64,000 nucleotides of DNA. Origin: Candidatus Fusicatenibacter intestinigallinarum. GTDB taxonomy: Bacteria > Bacillota > Clostridia > Lachnospirales > Lachnospiraceae. The translations under genes and the position numbers were made by a program. Location: the NCBI GenBank assembly GCA_019119555.1, contig DWWU01000044.1:1-64000 (forward strand). The letters run 5' to 3'. The first letter of the stretch is position 1. Each line of letters begins with the position of its first letter. Of the stretch, positions 1 to 8,742 are shown piece by piece. A model generated the notes under the pieces. It did no database searches and was not told the origin of the DNA. It saw only the letters and a list, made by a program, of their open reading frames with translations.

Positions 1-180
1 TCCATGACCTCTTTGAATAACTGACGATACAAAAACAGAAACCCCAGGCTATCAAATCCATCTTGGTAGCTTGGGTTTTCTGCTTTTCAGAATTATATTT
101 TTTTGTCGTGTGCTTGACATACGGGTGCCTAAAGTCGTGTAAGGTGATTTCCGGAAGTTTATCGGCCGGGACACAGGAAG
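1..180 (-). pseudogene. possible tyrosine recombinase C-terminal remnant
   Basis: One minus-strand frame is open from about position 210 to the left edge. It contains LPEITLHDFRHPYVKHT, which resembles box II of tyrosine recombinases (H-x-x-R followed by H). No start codon or N-terminal domain is present, so at most this is the tail of a broken integrase, or an integrase running off the window. It lies just downstream of the 3' end of tRNA-Ala, a common integration site (established knowledge). A terminator-like hairpin inside the same stretch argues against a live gene. The match is short and could be chance. Confidence 0.25.
36..82. terminator. imperfect hairpin, possible bidirectional terminator
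   Basis: The two arms CAGAAACCCCAGGCTATCAA and TTGGTAGCTTGGGTTTTCTG pair over about 20 positions with a few mismatches. The hairpin is flanked by an A-run on the left and CTTTT on the right. No gene that it terminates can be identified inside the window. Confidence 0.4.
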
Positions 181-208
181 ACAAAGAAAGACCCTTGAAA
201 ATCAAGGG
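181..208 (-). terminator. intrinsic terminator of tRNA-Ala
   Basis: CCCTTGA and TCAAGGG form a 7-bp stem with an AAA loop. On the minus strand it is followed by a T-rich run (TCTTTCTTTGT), 10 bases after the tRNA 3' end. Confidence 0.7.
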
Positions 209-217
209 CCTTCGTCA

Positions 218-290
218 TGGAGCATATGGGATTCGAACCCACGGCCTCAACAATGCGAATGTTGCGCGCTCCCAACTGCGCTAATGCCCC
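218..290 (-). tRNA. tRNA-Ala, anticodon CGC
   Basis: Read on the minus strand, the 73 bases fold as a full cloverleaf. The acceptor stem is GGGGCAT/ATGCTCC with the G3:U70 pair that marks alanine tRNAs. The D stem is GCGC/GCGC and the anticodon stem CAACA/TGTTG. The loop TTCGCAT gives anticodon CGC, which reads GCG. The T arm is GTGGG-TTCGAAT-CCCAT and the discriminator base is A. The CCA end is not encoded. It has its own promoter and terminator, so it appears to be a single-gene unit. Confidence 0.95.
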
Positions 291-299
291 ATGACTTGT

Positions 300-327
300 A
301 GTATAGCACTTTTTGAAAAAAAATCAA
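300..327 (-). promoter_or_regulatory. sigma-A promoter of tRNA-Ala
   Basis: On the minus strand TTGATT (322-327) and TATACT (300-305) are separated by 16 bp. The -10 lies about 10 bases before the mature 5' end. Confidence 0.7.
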
Positions 328-429
328 CATTTTTTTATTTTTTCACCAAAAACAATGTGGTATCCGCCGATGAATCCGCCGGCAGAACTGCCTCCGCGTC
401 TGCAGAGGCAAAAGAACCCGGAAGCGATC

Positions 430-621
430 TCAGACCACAGGATGCTCCAGAATAATCTTCTGCCAAGCGGATCGGCGTTCCGTCCATTCGCTGTCTCTCA
501 TCATATCCTCGATCTTCTGCAGATCCAGCCGTATCTCCTTCTGGACGAACAGATTGTTATAAAATCTCATATCCCCGTGCAGGATCGTCATAAAGCCTGC
601 AAGCTCCGTGCTATGGGGCAT
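430..621 (-). CDS. small unrecognised ORF, possibly a gene remnant
   Basis: A 63-codon frame starts at an ATG and ends in TGA at 430. The frame stays open upstream for about 12 more codons, back to a TGA next to the smpB stop, and that extension also reads like protein (RDISGILPMP). Codon use looks protein-like and the product is charged and mostly helical in composition. No Shine-Dalgarno is clear at the ATG and no family was recognised. It could be the surviving part of a larger gene. The stretch 328-429 shows nothing further. Confidence 0.3.
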   Translation of the reverse strand: MPHSTELAGFMTILHGDMRFYNNLFVQKEIRLDLQKIEDMMRDSEWTERRSAWQKIILEHPVV

Positions 622-671
622 AGGTAAGATCCCAGAAATGTCCCGAAGATTAAATTTCTTTCAAACGCTTT

Positions 672-1142
672 CTAATACAGATTCTTTACCTTGAACTCTC
701 TCTCTGCCTCTCTTCTCTGGTCCTTCTTCGCAATATCCTGCCGCTTGTCGTAAAGCTTTTTGCCCCGCGCCAGGCCGATCTCTACCTTGACCAGGCTGTT
801 TTTGAAGTACACCTGCAGCGGAACCAGCGTATATCCTTTTTCTTTGATCTGGTTCTGCAGTTTGCGGATCTCATAATCATGAAGAAGCAGTTTGCGGATT
901 CTCAGAGGATCCTTGTTGAAAATATTTCCCTTCTCATAGGGACTGATATGCATACCGTAAATGTATACTTCTCCTTTCTCTATTCTGAGAAAGGATTCCT
1001 TGATGCTGCATTTTCCCATACGGAGAGATTTCACCTCGGTACCCGCCAGCGCAATCCCCGCCTCATATTTTTCCTCAATAAAATAGTCGTGATATGCCTT
1101 CTTATTGTTGGCTATCATACGGCTTCCCTTTTCCTTCGCCAT
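672..1142 (-). CDS. smpB: SsrA-binding protein SmpB
   Basis: The 156-residue product has the SmpB length and landmarks: N-terminal [19 protein letters not shown], then [22 protein letters not shown] near the middle, and the basic C-terminal tail ([18 protein letters not shown]) that enters the ribosomal mRNA channel. SmpB delivers tmRNA to stalled ribosomes for trans-translation. GGAGGAG sits just before the ATG. It is the last gene of a secG-rnr-smpB unit, a common Firmicute order. No tmRNA gene is visible next to it. Confidence 0.96.
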   Translation of the reverse strand: MAKEKGSRMIANNKKAYHDYFIEEKYEAGIALAGTEVKSLRMGKCSIKESFLRIEKGEVYIYGMHISPYEKGNIFNKDPLRIRKLLLHDYEIRKLQNQIKEKGYTLVPLQVYFKNSLVKVEIGLARGKKLYDKRQDIAKKDQRREAEREFKVKNLY

Positions 1143-1212
1143 TTGTCTCCTCCTCCTGACGCATTTTCTGCGTGCTGCGGGCAGATCCGGATCTGATGTT
1201 CAGACTCTGCCC

Positions 1213-1240
1213 GTAACAGTTCAGCCCGCTGAACAGTTAC
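1213..1240. repeat. R1 palindrome
   Basis: GTAACAGTTCAGC and GCTGAACAGTTAC flank CC, with one mismatched pair. It lies directly after the rnr stop codon, before smpB. No T-tract follows on the transcribed strand. Confidence 0.8.
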
Positions 1241-1241
1241 C

Positions 1242-3146
1242 TTACGTTTCGTCTGCCAGAACGAAATCAATCGTACGGTTTGCCGGAGCCGCATCTTTCA
1301 CACGGATCCGTACCTTCTGTCCCATGCGGAACGTTTTTCCGGTCGCCTCTCCGACCAGCTGATAATTCTTCTCATCAAATGTATAATAATCGTCCCTGAG
1401 CGACATGATATGCACCAGCCCTTCTACCGTGTTGGGCAGTTCCACATAAAATCCCCAGCCGGTCACTCCGGAGATCACTCCTTCATACTCTTCACCCAGA
1501 TGTTCCAGCATATACTCCGCTTTTTTCAGCTTCACTGCCTCCCGCTCCACTTCCTGAGCTCTCTGCTCTGTGGAACTGGAATGCACCGCCGCTTCGGGCA
1601 GCCGCTGTCTGTACCCTGCAATTCTTCCGGCCCGGTCCAGTCTGCCCCTCAGATCGTCCTTGATGATCCGGTGAATCTGGAGATCCGGATACCTCCGGAT
1701 CGGCGACGTAAAATGGCAGTAATATTCTGCGGCGAGACCGAAATGTCCGACACAGTCTGTCGTATATACAGCTCTTGACATAGACCGAAGCAGCAGCCGG
1801 CTGACCAGCGGCTCCTTCTCTGTCCCCGACAGGCTCTGAAGAATTTTCTGAACCTCCGCCGGGGTGATATCCTGTCCTTTTTTGCTGACCGGAATTCCCA
1901 GATCCCGAATCAGCTGCAGCGCGCCCTCCATTTTCTCCCGGTCCGGTTTTTCATGGGTCCGGTAGAGGAACGGTATCTTTCTGGTACAGTACTCCCGGGC
2001 GACCGTCTCATTGGCGATCAGCATGAAATCTTCAATCAGTCTGGTCGCCGTGTTGGACTCATGAGGACGGATATCCACCGGCGTTCCCTCCTCATCCAGA
2101 ATGATCTCGCTCTCCGGAAACTCAAACTCGATGGCTCCCCGCTTTGCCCGCCGCTCTCTTAAACGCGCCGACAATCCGGCCATCCGCCGGAACATCGGCA
2201 CCAGCTCCCGGTACTCTTCCATCAGCTCCGGACAGTTCTCCGGTTCCGTCAGAATCCGGTTTACCGCCGTGTAAGTCATCCGCCGGTCCACATGAATCAC
2301 CGTCTCTGCAATTTTATGCCCCGTCACACGGCCTTCTCCGTCGATTCGCATCAGGCAGCTGAGCGCCAGCCGGTCTTCCCCCTGATTCAGGGAACAGATC
2401 CCGTTGGACAGTTCCCGGGGGAGCATCGGGATGACACAGTCAGGCAGATACACGCTGGTTCCCCGTTTCAGAGCCTCCCGGTCCAGCGCTGAGCCTGCCT
2501 GTACATAATTGCTGACATCCGCAATATGCACGCCCAGCAGATAACTGCCGCCGTCCATCGTCAGGGAAACCGCATCATCAAGATCCCTCGCATCCTCTCC
2601 GTCAATGGTCACCATCTGCCAGTCTCTCAGATCCATTCTCCCGTCAAAGTCATTGGGAATCACTTCCTGCGGACAACGGCAGGCCATCTGCTGTACCTTC
2701 GGAGGGAACTCCTCCGGCAGTTCATAGGCGTCGATAATATCCTGAATATTCATCGTCTGCAGACGCGGCTTTTTCTCAGGCGCAGACTCCTTTCTTCCAT
2801 CGGTTCTTCCGCTGCCGGAAAATGCCTTTCCCCTGGTCCGGGAAGTCTGCTCTTCCCCTTCCCGGCGGGCCTTCCGGTACTTTCCCCCGGCCAGAATATC
2901 CGCTTTTCCTTCTCTGACCAGATCCTCCAGAACCTCCGCCAGCTCATATCTCTGGTTTTTCGGAATCTGCAGAAGCATTGCCATGTCTTTCGCACGCATC
3001 GGCACATAGTTTTTTGCGGAAAGCAGATCCATAATCATCTTTTTCCGGTTCTTGAACAGCTGATGATCCCTGCGGCGTGGTTTTCCTCTCTGTGCCTGTA
3101 TCTCTTTTTTCTTTTTTGCATATTCTTTTCTGCTTTTTCTGCTCAT
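1242..3146 (-). CDS. rnr: RNase R-type exoribonuclease without recognisable cold-shock domains
   Basis: The 634-residue RNB-family 3'-5' exoribonuclease starts with a basic segment and a winged-helix region (about 30-90). The RNB catalytic domain begins near 140, with DGEDARDLDDA carrying the metal-binding aspartates and HFTSPIRRYPDL further on. A C-terminal S1 domain (GVISGVTGWGFYVEL) ends almost at the last residue. Typical RNase R has two cold-shock domains between the helix-turn-helix and RNB. Here only about 45 charged, low-complexity residues (90-135) separate them. It lies between secG and smpB as in many Firmicutes. RNase R degrades structured RNA and takes part in trans-translation quality control. 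The frame is intact throughout. Confidence 0.9.
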   Translation of the reverse strand: MSRKSRKEYAKKKKEIQAQRGKPRRRDHQLFKNRKKMIMDLLSAKNYVPMRAKDMAMLLQIPKNQRYELAEVLEDLVREGKADILAGGKYRKARREGEEQTSRTRGKAFSGSGRTDGRKESAPEKKPRLQTMNIQDIIDAYELPEEFPPKVQQMACRCPQEVIPNDFDGRMDLRDWQMVTIDGEDARDLDDAVSLTMDGGSYLLGVHIADVSNYVQAGSALDREALKRGTSVYLPDCVIPMLPRELSNGICSLNQGEDRLALSCLMRIDGEGRVTGHKIAETVIHVDRRMTYTAVNRILTEPENCPELMEEYRELVPMFRRMAGLSARLRERRAKRGAIEFEFPESEIILDEEGTPVDIRPHESNTATRLIEDFMLIANETVAREYCTRKIPFLYRTHEKPDREKMEGALQLIRDLGIPVSKKGQDITPAEVQKILQSLSGTEKEPLVSRLLLRSMSRAVYTTDCVGHFGLAAEYYCHFTSPIRRYPDLQIHRIIKDDLRGRLDRAGRIAGYRQRLPEAAVHSSSTEQRAQEVEREAVKLKKAEYMLEHLGEEYEGVISGVTGWGFYVELPNTVEGLVHIMSLRDDYYTFDEKNYQLVGEATGKTFRMGQKVRIRVKDAAPANRTIDFVLADET

Positions 3147-3308
3147 CTCTCTATATCTCTCTATTTTTCTCTATTTCTCTGCAACCGTTCCGCCCTCTGT
3201 GTCTTCGCCGCCGCGCACAACCGACTTCCGCACGCACCACCGACAGAACAGTTCCGTTTCTCCTTTCTGCTTTTTTAAGCCGGGAGGTATTTCCGTATAA
3301 CGCAAAAC

Positions 3309-3332
3309 CGGGAGCCGTTTGCACAGCTCCCG
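3309..3332 (-). terminator. hairpin after secG
   Basis: CGGGAGC and GCTCCCG form a stem followed on the minus strand by GGTTTTGCG. The short T-run makes it a weak terminator, and secG may read through into rnr. Confidence 0.45.
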
Positions 3333-3336
3333 TGTC

Positions 3337-3573
3337 TTAAAAGTTCATGTTTAAAACCATTGACAAAATAATAAACAAAATCGCCATAATCTTCGTCACG
3401 CGGATCAGCGTTCCCTCCGCGGAACGGCCTTTGTTCTTTCCCCAGTAGGTGTCCGCGATGCCGGCGATCGCCCCCAGACCCTGCTGTTTTCCTTCCTGCA
3501 TCAATACAACTACCGTCAAGGCAACACAGTCAATGACATATATTACTGTTAAAACAATTCTTAAAATCTCCAA
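3337..3573 (-). CDS. secG: preprotein translocase subunit SecG
   Basis: The 78-residue protein has two membrane segments (ILRIVLTVIYVIDCVALTVV and IMAILFIILSMVL) joined by the SecG loop VLMQEGKQQGLGAIAG. It is the accessory subunit of the SecYEG channel. The start is taken at TTG because TAGGAGG lies 7 bases upstream; upstream in-frame ATG codons lack this site and would add an unrelated leader. It is the first gene of secG-rnr-smpB, with its own promoter. Confidence 0.9.
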   Translation of the reverse strand: MEILRIVLTVIYVIDCVALTVVVLMQEGKQQGLGAIAGIADTYWGKNKGRSAEGTLIRVTKIMAILFIILSMVLNMNF

Positions 3574-3601
3574 AACTGCACCTCCTAGGCTAACTTCTAT
3601 C

Positions 3602-3630
3602 AGTTTACCATAGGACAGACCGGTTTTCAA
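3602..3630 (-). promoter_or_regulatory. sigma-A promoter of secG-rnr-smpB
   Basis: TTGAAA (3625-3630) and TAAACT (3602-3607) lie 17 bp apart on the minus strand, just upstream of the secG ribosome binding site. Confidence 0.65.
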
Positions 3631-3656
3631 CCTGTTTTTTTAAATTTTTGATTTTT

Positions 3657-5075
<1,419 letters not shown>

Positions 5076-5110
5076 TTAGTATTTGAGAAAACAGGATTTT
5101 TATGCACAGG

Positions 5111-5130
5111 CTGGCTGGCGGAACGATTAC
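5111..5130. repeat. partial R1 sequence
   Basis: CTGGCTGGCGGAACGATTAC resembles one arm of R1 and lies in the 5' region of eno. It has no good partner arm. Confidence 0.4.
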
Positions 5131-5146
5131 AGAACTTCTTTTTGCG

Positions 5147-5412
5147 CATAATAAAAGCCATCCGGTTTTCTCTTCTCCCATCTACCGGATGGCTTTTACT
5201 GATTTTCATTCTGCATTGGACGATACCTCTGCTTTCTTTTATTTTGTCTTCGATCTGTTGCGATTTCTTTATCTTTTTCTCTTTACTTGAGAAGCTTTTA
5301 TGTTTCTGGTGGTCCGTACCTTCCTTTCTCAGATTATGAGGTAAATCGTTCTGTTTTCGGTGGTCTCGCCTCCTTGTTTCTTATTTCTTTAAGTTCCGTT
5401 CTTTCTTTTGTT
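5147..5412 (-). ncRNA. candidate non-coding RNA or attenuated leader upstream of eno
   Basis: A consensus promoter (5419-5447) is followed by about 265 bases ending in a strong intrinsic terminator, with no convincing reading frame between. The transcript contains two related motifs, GGAGGCGAGACCACCGAAAA and GGTACGGACCACCAGAAACA, each with a GG-rich stretch before GACCACC. SD-like GGAGG is not followed by a start codon. It is either a free-standing RNA or a leader whose terminator controls eno about 100 bases downstream, where no good second promoter is visible. It was not recognised as 6S, SRP, tmRNA or RNase P RNA. Confidence 0.5.
5153..5197 (-). terminator. strong intrinsic terminator before eno
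   Basis: AAAAGCCATCCGG and CCGGATGGCTTTT pair perfectly over 13 bp around a 19-base loop. TTTTATTATG follows on the minus strand. The A/T ends make it potentially bidirectional. Confidence 0.85.
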
Positions 5413-5418
5413 GATTTT

Positions 5419-5447
5419 ATTATAGCAGTCACTTTATATTTTGTCAA
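5419..5447 (-). promoter_or_regulatory. consensus sigma-A promoter
   Basis: TTGACA (5442-5447) and TATAAT (5419-5424) are spaced 17 bp apart, both perfect matches. It points into the candidate RNA and eno. Positions 5448-5579 are AT-rich with no other feature seen. Confidence 0.85.
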
Positions 5448-5579
5448 CAGATTTTTTTGATATTATTTTTATAAATTTTCTGTTTCCTGCTTTTACTCTT
5501 CTATCATCTTATTTTTCTGAATAATCTGTCATTTCATGCACAGGCACATGATATGGGTTTATATGTAGCAAGCGATCGC

Positions 5580-5608
5580 TTTTCAGCCGATCGCTTTCAT
5601 GATACAAT
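5580..5608 (+). promoter_or_regulatory. possible promoter of the nucleotidyltransferase gene
   Basis: TACAAT (5603-5608) has TTTTCA 17 bp upstream. The region carries two copies of GATCGCTTT. The -35 match is weak. Confidence 0.4.
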
Positions 5609-5666
5609 CATTCTGACAGACGACTGTCTTTCCGATTATATCTGCAAAAAGGAGAAAACTGAGAAA

Positions 5667-6056
5667 ATGATTCAGAAATTTACAGATGAACTCAGACACT
5701 GGGCAGAGAACAATGACCAGGTGGAAAGCGTTATCCTTGTAGGCTCCTATGCGCGGGGAACCTACACAGATACCTCTGATCTTGATGTTGTCCTGATTAC
5801 CCCGGAAAAAGAAAGAATGGTCCGGGAACAGAATTTCCCGGAGACGTTTGGTCCGTTTATAAAGAAGCAGACGGAATTCTATGGCGCCTGCACCTCAATC
5901 CGCGTATGGTACCGGAACGGCCTGGAAGTGGAATTCGGGCTGGTGGAACCTTCCTGGATCGCCCTTCCTCTGGATCCGGGAACCCGGCAGGTGCTGAGCG
6001 ACGGGTTCTGGATTATCCTGGACAAAAAAGGATATTTCCGGAAGCTGCCGCTTTGA
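5667..6056 (+). CDS. small nucleotidyltransferase-domain protein
   Basis: The 129-residue product carries the DNA polymerase beta-like signature VGSYARGTYTDTSDLDVVLI (GS-x-A-x-G followed by D-x-D). This marks MNT/kanamycin nucleotidyltransferase-like proteins, which often transfer AMP or NMP groups. The downstream half is short and not recognised, and no HEPN partner gene is adjacent, so a toxin-antitoxin role is not supported. The ATG at 5667 is chosen since AAGGAG lies upstream; the frame is open further 5'. It is one of few plus-strand genes and is convergent with its right-hand neighbour. Confidence 0.75.
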   Translation: MIQKFTDELRHWAENNDQVESVILVGSYARGTYTDTSDLDVVLITPEKERMVREQNFPETFGPFIKKQTEFYGACTSIRVWYRNGLEVEFGLVEPSWIALPLDPGTRQVLSDGFWIILDKKGYFRKLPL

Positions 6057-6070
6057 TTCCGGCAGCTTCC
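6040..6070. terminator. hairpin between convergent genes
   Basis: GGAAGCTGCCG and CGGCAGCTTCC form an 11-bp stem whose loop contains the stop codon of the plus-strand gene. No T-tract follows on either strand, so termination is uncertain. Confidence 0.45.
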
Positions 6071-6076
6071 GGTCAG

Positions 6077-6694
6077 TCAGCCGATTACCTTTTCAAAATC
6101 AGACGCCGGATGCCTGCAGACCGGACAGACAAAATCTTCCGGGAGTTCTTCCCCTTCATAAACATATCCGCAGACCGTGCAGCGCCATACCGTCCTGCCG
6201 CTCTCCGTACTTTTCTCCGGCTTCGGCTTGATGGAAGAATGGTAATACGCATACGTTGCAGACGGAGCGTCCGCCAGCAGATCCATATCCTCCACAGAAC
6301 AGATAAACATTGTATGGGTTCCCAGATCGATCGTCTGCTCTGTCACAGCGCTGATATAAGCATTGGTTCCTTCTGTGATATAGTAAATCCCATTCCCGCT
6401 GCGCCGGCAGGAGGAGTATCCGGCAAATTTGTCTGCCGTTCTTCCGGACTGAAATCCGAACCTGCGGAACAGTTCAAAATCTGTCCGCTCGCTGATCACT
6501 GACAGATTGAATTTCCCACTTTCCATTATCATATCGTGGGTCAGATTATCCTTGCTCACCGTAATACTGATGCGGTTCGGCGCCGCCGTCACCTGACCGG
6601 CTGTATTGATAATGCAGCCGTTGTCCTTCTCCCCTGTCCTGGCTGTGAGAACAAATAGTCCGTAAGTCAGCTGAAACATTGCTTTTTCATTCAT
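6077..6694 (-). CDS. flavin reductase-rubredoxin fusion (high-molecular-weight rubredoxin type)
   Basis: The 205-residue protein joins an FMN-binding flavin reductase-like domain (about 5-155, with GCIINTAGQV and PNRISITVSKDN) to a C-terminal rubredoxin. The rubredoxin iron site is two CxxC pairs, CTVCGYVY and CPVCRHP. Such fusions pass electrons from NAD(P)H-linked partners to flavodiiron proteins in anaerobes and act in oxygen or nitric oxide protection (established for Moorella Hrb). No flavodiiron gene is next to it here. ATG is preferred over the GTG one codon upstream on spacing from GGAAG. Confidence 0.85.
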   Translation of the reverse strand: MNEKAMFQLTYGLFVLTARTGEKDNGCIINTAGQVTAAPNRISITVSKDNLTHDMIMESGKFNLSVISERTDFELFRRFGFQSGRTADKFAGYSSCRRSGNGIYYITEGTNAYISAVTEQTIDLGTHTMFICSVEDMDLLADAPSATYAYYHSSIKPKPEKSTESGRTVWRCTVCGYVYEGEELPEDFVCPVCRHPASDFEKVIG

Positions 6695-7054
6695 CACTCT
6701 GATCTTCCTTTCCTGTATTATTTTTCCTTGCGGATTCTTTCTTTATTCGATGCATTTCTCCGCGGCTGAACATTTCCGTCTCACTGCTCGCGGAAAGGGT
6801 ATCAGAAAAAGGCGGATATACAGAACCCCCCGGAAAAAGGATTGCCGAAACTCTTTCGCCGACGGGATTGTTTCGGATTTTCCAAAAAGCGGGGGATTTT
6901 CATCTGCTGCAGCCGTTCAGGTCAGAGAACGGCTGCAGATCTCTTATTCATTTTTCAAACATTGCCTTCCCGTTCCATAAACGGAACGGCTACGGCTTTT
7001 CCTCTGCTTCGCGGATGTATGCGTCCGCTCGTCCGGCAGAATGTCTTCCGGCCC
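6695..7054. other. intergenic region downstream of gpmI
   Basis: No gene is seen. It holds a 12-bp stem hairpin at 6906-6937 (CTGCAGCCGTTC/GAACGGCTGCAG), an R1-like palindrome at 6970-6989, and a weaker CCGAAAC/GTTTCGG hairpin followed by TTTTT near 6843-6885 that could end the gpmI transcript. Confidence 0.5.
6970..6989. repeat. R1-like short palindrome
   Basis: CCGTTCC-ATAAAC-GGAACGG is the inner part of an R1 element, lying 66 bases after the gpmI stop codon. Confidence 0.55.
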
Positions 7055-8596
7055 TTATCTTTTCACCAGCAGAGAAGTACCTGTCATTTCCTTCGGCTGT
7101 TCCATTCCCATCAGCTCGATCAGGGTCGGAACGATATCTGCCAGCTTTCCGCCTTCTCTCAGTGTGTAAGAAGGATCTGCGTTCACCAAAATAAACGGAA
7201 CCGGATTTGTCGTATGGGCGGTAAACGGTTCGCCGGTCTCATAATCTACCAGCTGCTCCGCATTTCCGTGGTCCGCACAGATGAACATCTGTCCGTCAAC
7301 CTCCTTGATTGCGTCAACCGCTCTTCCCACACAGGCGTCAACAGTCTCAATGGCCTTGATTGCCGCGCTCTCCACACCTGTATGTCCAACCATATCCGGA
7401 TTTGCAAAGTTGATGATGATCACATCGTATTTTCCGGATTTAATTGCCTCTACCAGCTTATCGCACACCTGCGGCGCGCTCATTTCCGGCTGCAGATCAT
7501 AGGTGGCAACCTTCGGAGATTTTACCAGAATACGGTCCTCGCCCGGATTCGGTTCCTCAACGCCGCCGTTAAAGAAAAACGTGACATGCGCATATTTCTC
7601 AGTCTCCGCGATACGGGCCTGGGTCATATTGTGCGCCGCCAGATACTCGCCGAAGGTATTTTTGATTTCTTCCTTCTTGAAAGCAACCAGCTTGCCCGGA
7701 ATCGTCTCGTCATAATCCGTAAAGCATACGTATGTCAGATTCAGCTTTTTCTCTCTCTCGAATCCTTTGAACTCCGGATCACAGAAAGCTCTGGTGATTT
7801 CCCGCGCGCGGTCCGGACGGAAGTTGAAGAAAATCACAGAATCATTGTCCTGAATCATTGCAACCGGCTTTCCGTCTTTCTCAATCACCGTCGGCAGTAC
7901 GAACTCATCGGTCTTTCCGTCGTCATAGGAAGCCTGAACCGCCTCTGCAGCGTCGGTTCCTTTCACGCCTTCGCCTTTGGTCAGCGCTTTGTACGCCAGC
8001 TCCACACGATCCCAGCGGTTGTCACGATCCATTGCATAATAACGTCCGGATACCACACCGATCTCTCCGACGCCAAGCTCATCCATCTTTTTCTGCAATT
8101 CCTCAATATATCCTTTTCCGGAAGCCGGCGGTGTGTCACGTCCGTCCAGGAAGCAGTGTACATAAACTTTTTTCAGCCCCTGGCGTTTTGCCAGTTCCAG
8201 CAGACCGAACAAATGAGTGATATGACTGTGAACGCCTCCGTCGGACAGAAGTCCGAACATATGCAGGGAACTGTCGTTTTTCTTTACGTTTTCCACTGCA
8301 GCCAGCAGCTCAGGATTCTCAAAGAAATCTCCGTCTTCAATCGCTTTTGTGATTCTTGTCAGTTCCTGGTACACGATACGTCCCGCGCCCATGTTCAGAT
8401 GGCCGACCTCGGAATTTCCCATCTGTCCCTCCGGAAGGCCTACTGCCAGCCCGCTGGCCTGTCCTTCCACATAGGGGCACTGGCTCATCAGCTGATCCAT
8501 AACCGGTGTCTTTCCTTCGCATACGGCGTTGTGCTCACAGTTCTTGTTCAGGCCATAGCCGTCCAGAATCATTAATACGGTTGGTTTCTTGCTCAT
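7055..8596 (-). CDS. gpmI: 2,3-bisphosphoglycerate-independent phosphoglycerate mutase
   Basis: The 513-residue enzyme interconverts 3- and 2-phosphoglycerate with two manganese ions. LMILDGYGLN is the N-terminal metal site, QMGNSEVGHLNMGAGR contains the phosphorylated serine, GRYYAMDRDNRWDR is in the transferase domain, and ADHGNAEQ gives C-terminal metal ligands. The length is normal. It is a single gene with its own promoter, in the stretch that also contains gapA, pgk, tpiA and eno. Confidence 0.97.
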   Translation of the reverse strand: MSKKPTVLMILDGYGLNKNCEHNAVCEGKTPVMDQLMSQCPYVEGQASGLAVGLPEGQMGNSEVGHLNMGAGRIVYQELTRITKAIEDGDFFENPELLAAVENVKKNDSSLHMFGLLSDGGVHSHITHLFGLLELAKRQGLKKVYVHCFLDGRDTPPASGKGYIEELQKKMDELGVGEIGVVSGRYYAMDRDNRWDRVELAYKALTKGEGVKGTDAAEAVQASYDDGKTDEFVLPTVIEKDGKPVAMIQDNDSVIFFNFRPDRAREITRAFCDPEFKGFEREKKLNLTYVCFTDYDETIPGKLVAFKKEEIKNTFGEYLAAHNMTQARIAETEKYAHVTFFFNGGVEEPNPGEDRILVKSPKVATYDLQPEMSAPQVCDKLVEAIKSGKYDVIIINFANPDMVGHTGVESAAIKAIETVDACVGRAVDAIKEVDGQMFICADHGNAEQLVDYETGEPFTAHTTNPVPFILVNADPSYTLREGGKLADIVPTLIELMGMEQPKEMTGTSLLVKR

Positions 8597-8623
8597 ATTT
8601 TTCTCCTCTCTATCTGTGATGCC

Positions 8624-8650
8624 GCAACAGTTCAGCTGGCGAACCGCTGC
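8624..8650. repeat. degenerate R1 palindrome
   Basis: GCAACAGTTCAGC and GCGAACCGCTGC give an imperfect R1 in the 5' untranslated region of gpmI. Confidence 0.5.
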
Positions 8651-8689
8651 GTGATGTCCGACATCTATTGTTATTTTCTTGTCAGAAAC

Positions 8690-8718
8690 ATTCTATCACG
8701 AATTCCGGCAAGGGTAAA
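8690..8718 (-). promoter_or_regulatory. probable gpmI promoter
   Basis: TTTACC (8713-8718) and TAGAAT (8690-8695) lie 17 bp apart on the minus strand, about 95 bases before the gpmI start codon. Confidence 0.5.
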
Positions 8719-8742
8719 TGCCTTTTTTCTTTTATTTTTCAC

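Noticed and set aside
300-671. tmRNA gene next to smpB
   Set aside because: No alanine-like acceptor ends with a tag-peptide frame could be found; the only RNA gene is a normal tRNA-Ala.
5667-6056. MNT/HEPN toxin-antitoxin pair
   Set aside because: The nucleotidyltransferase has no adjacent HEPN partner; the neighbour on each side is unrelated.
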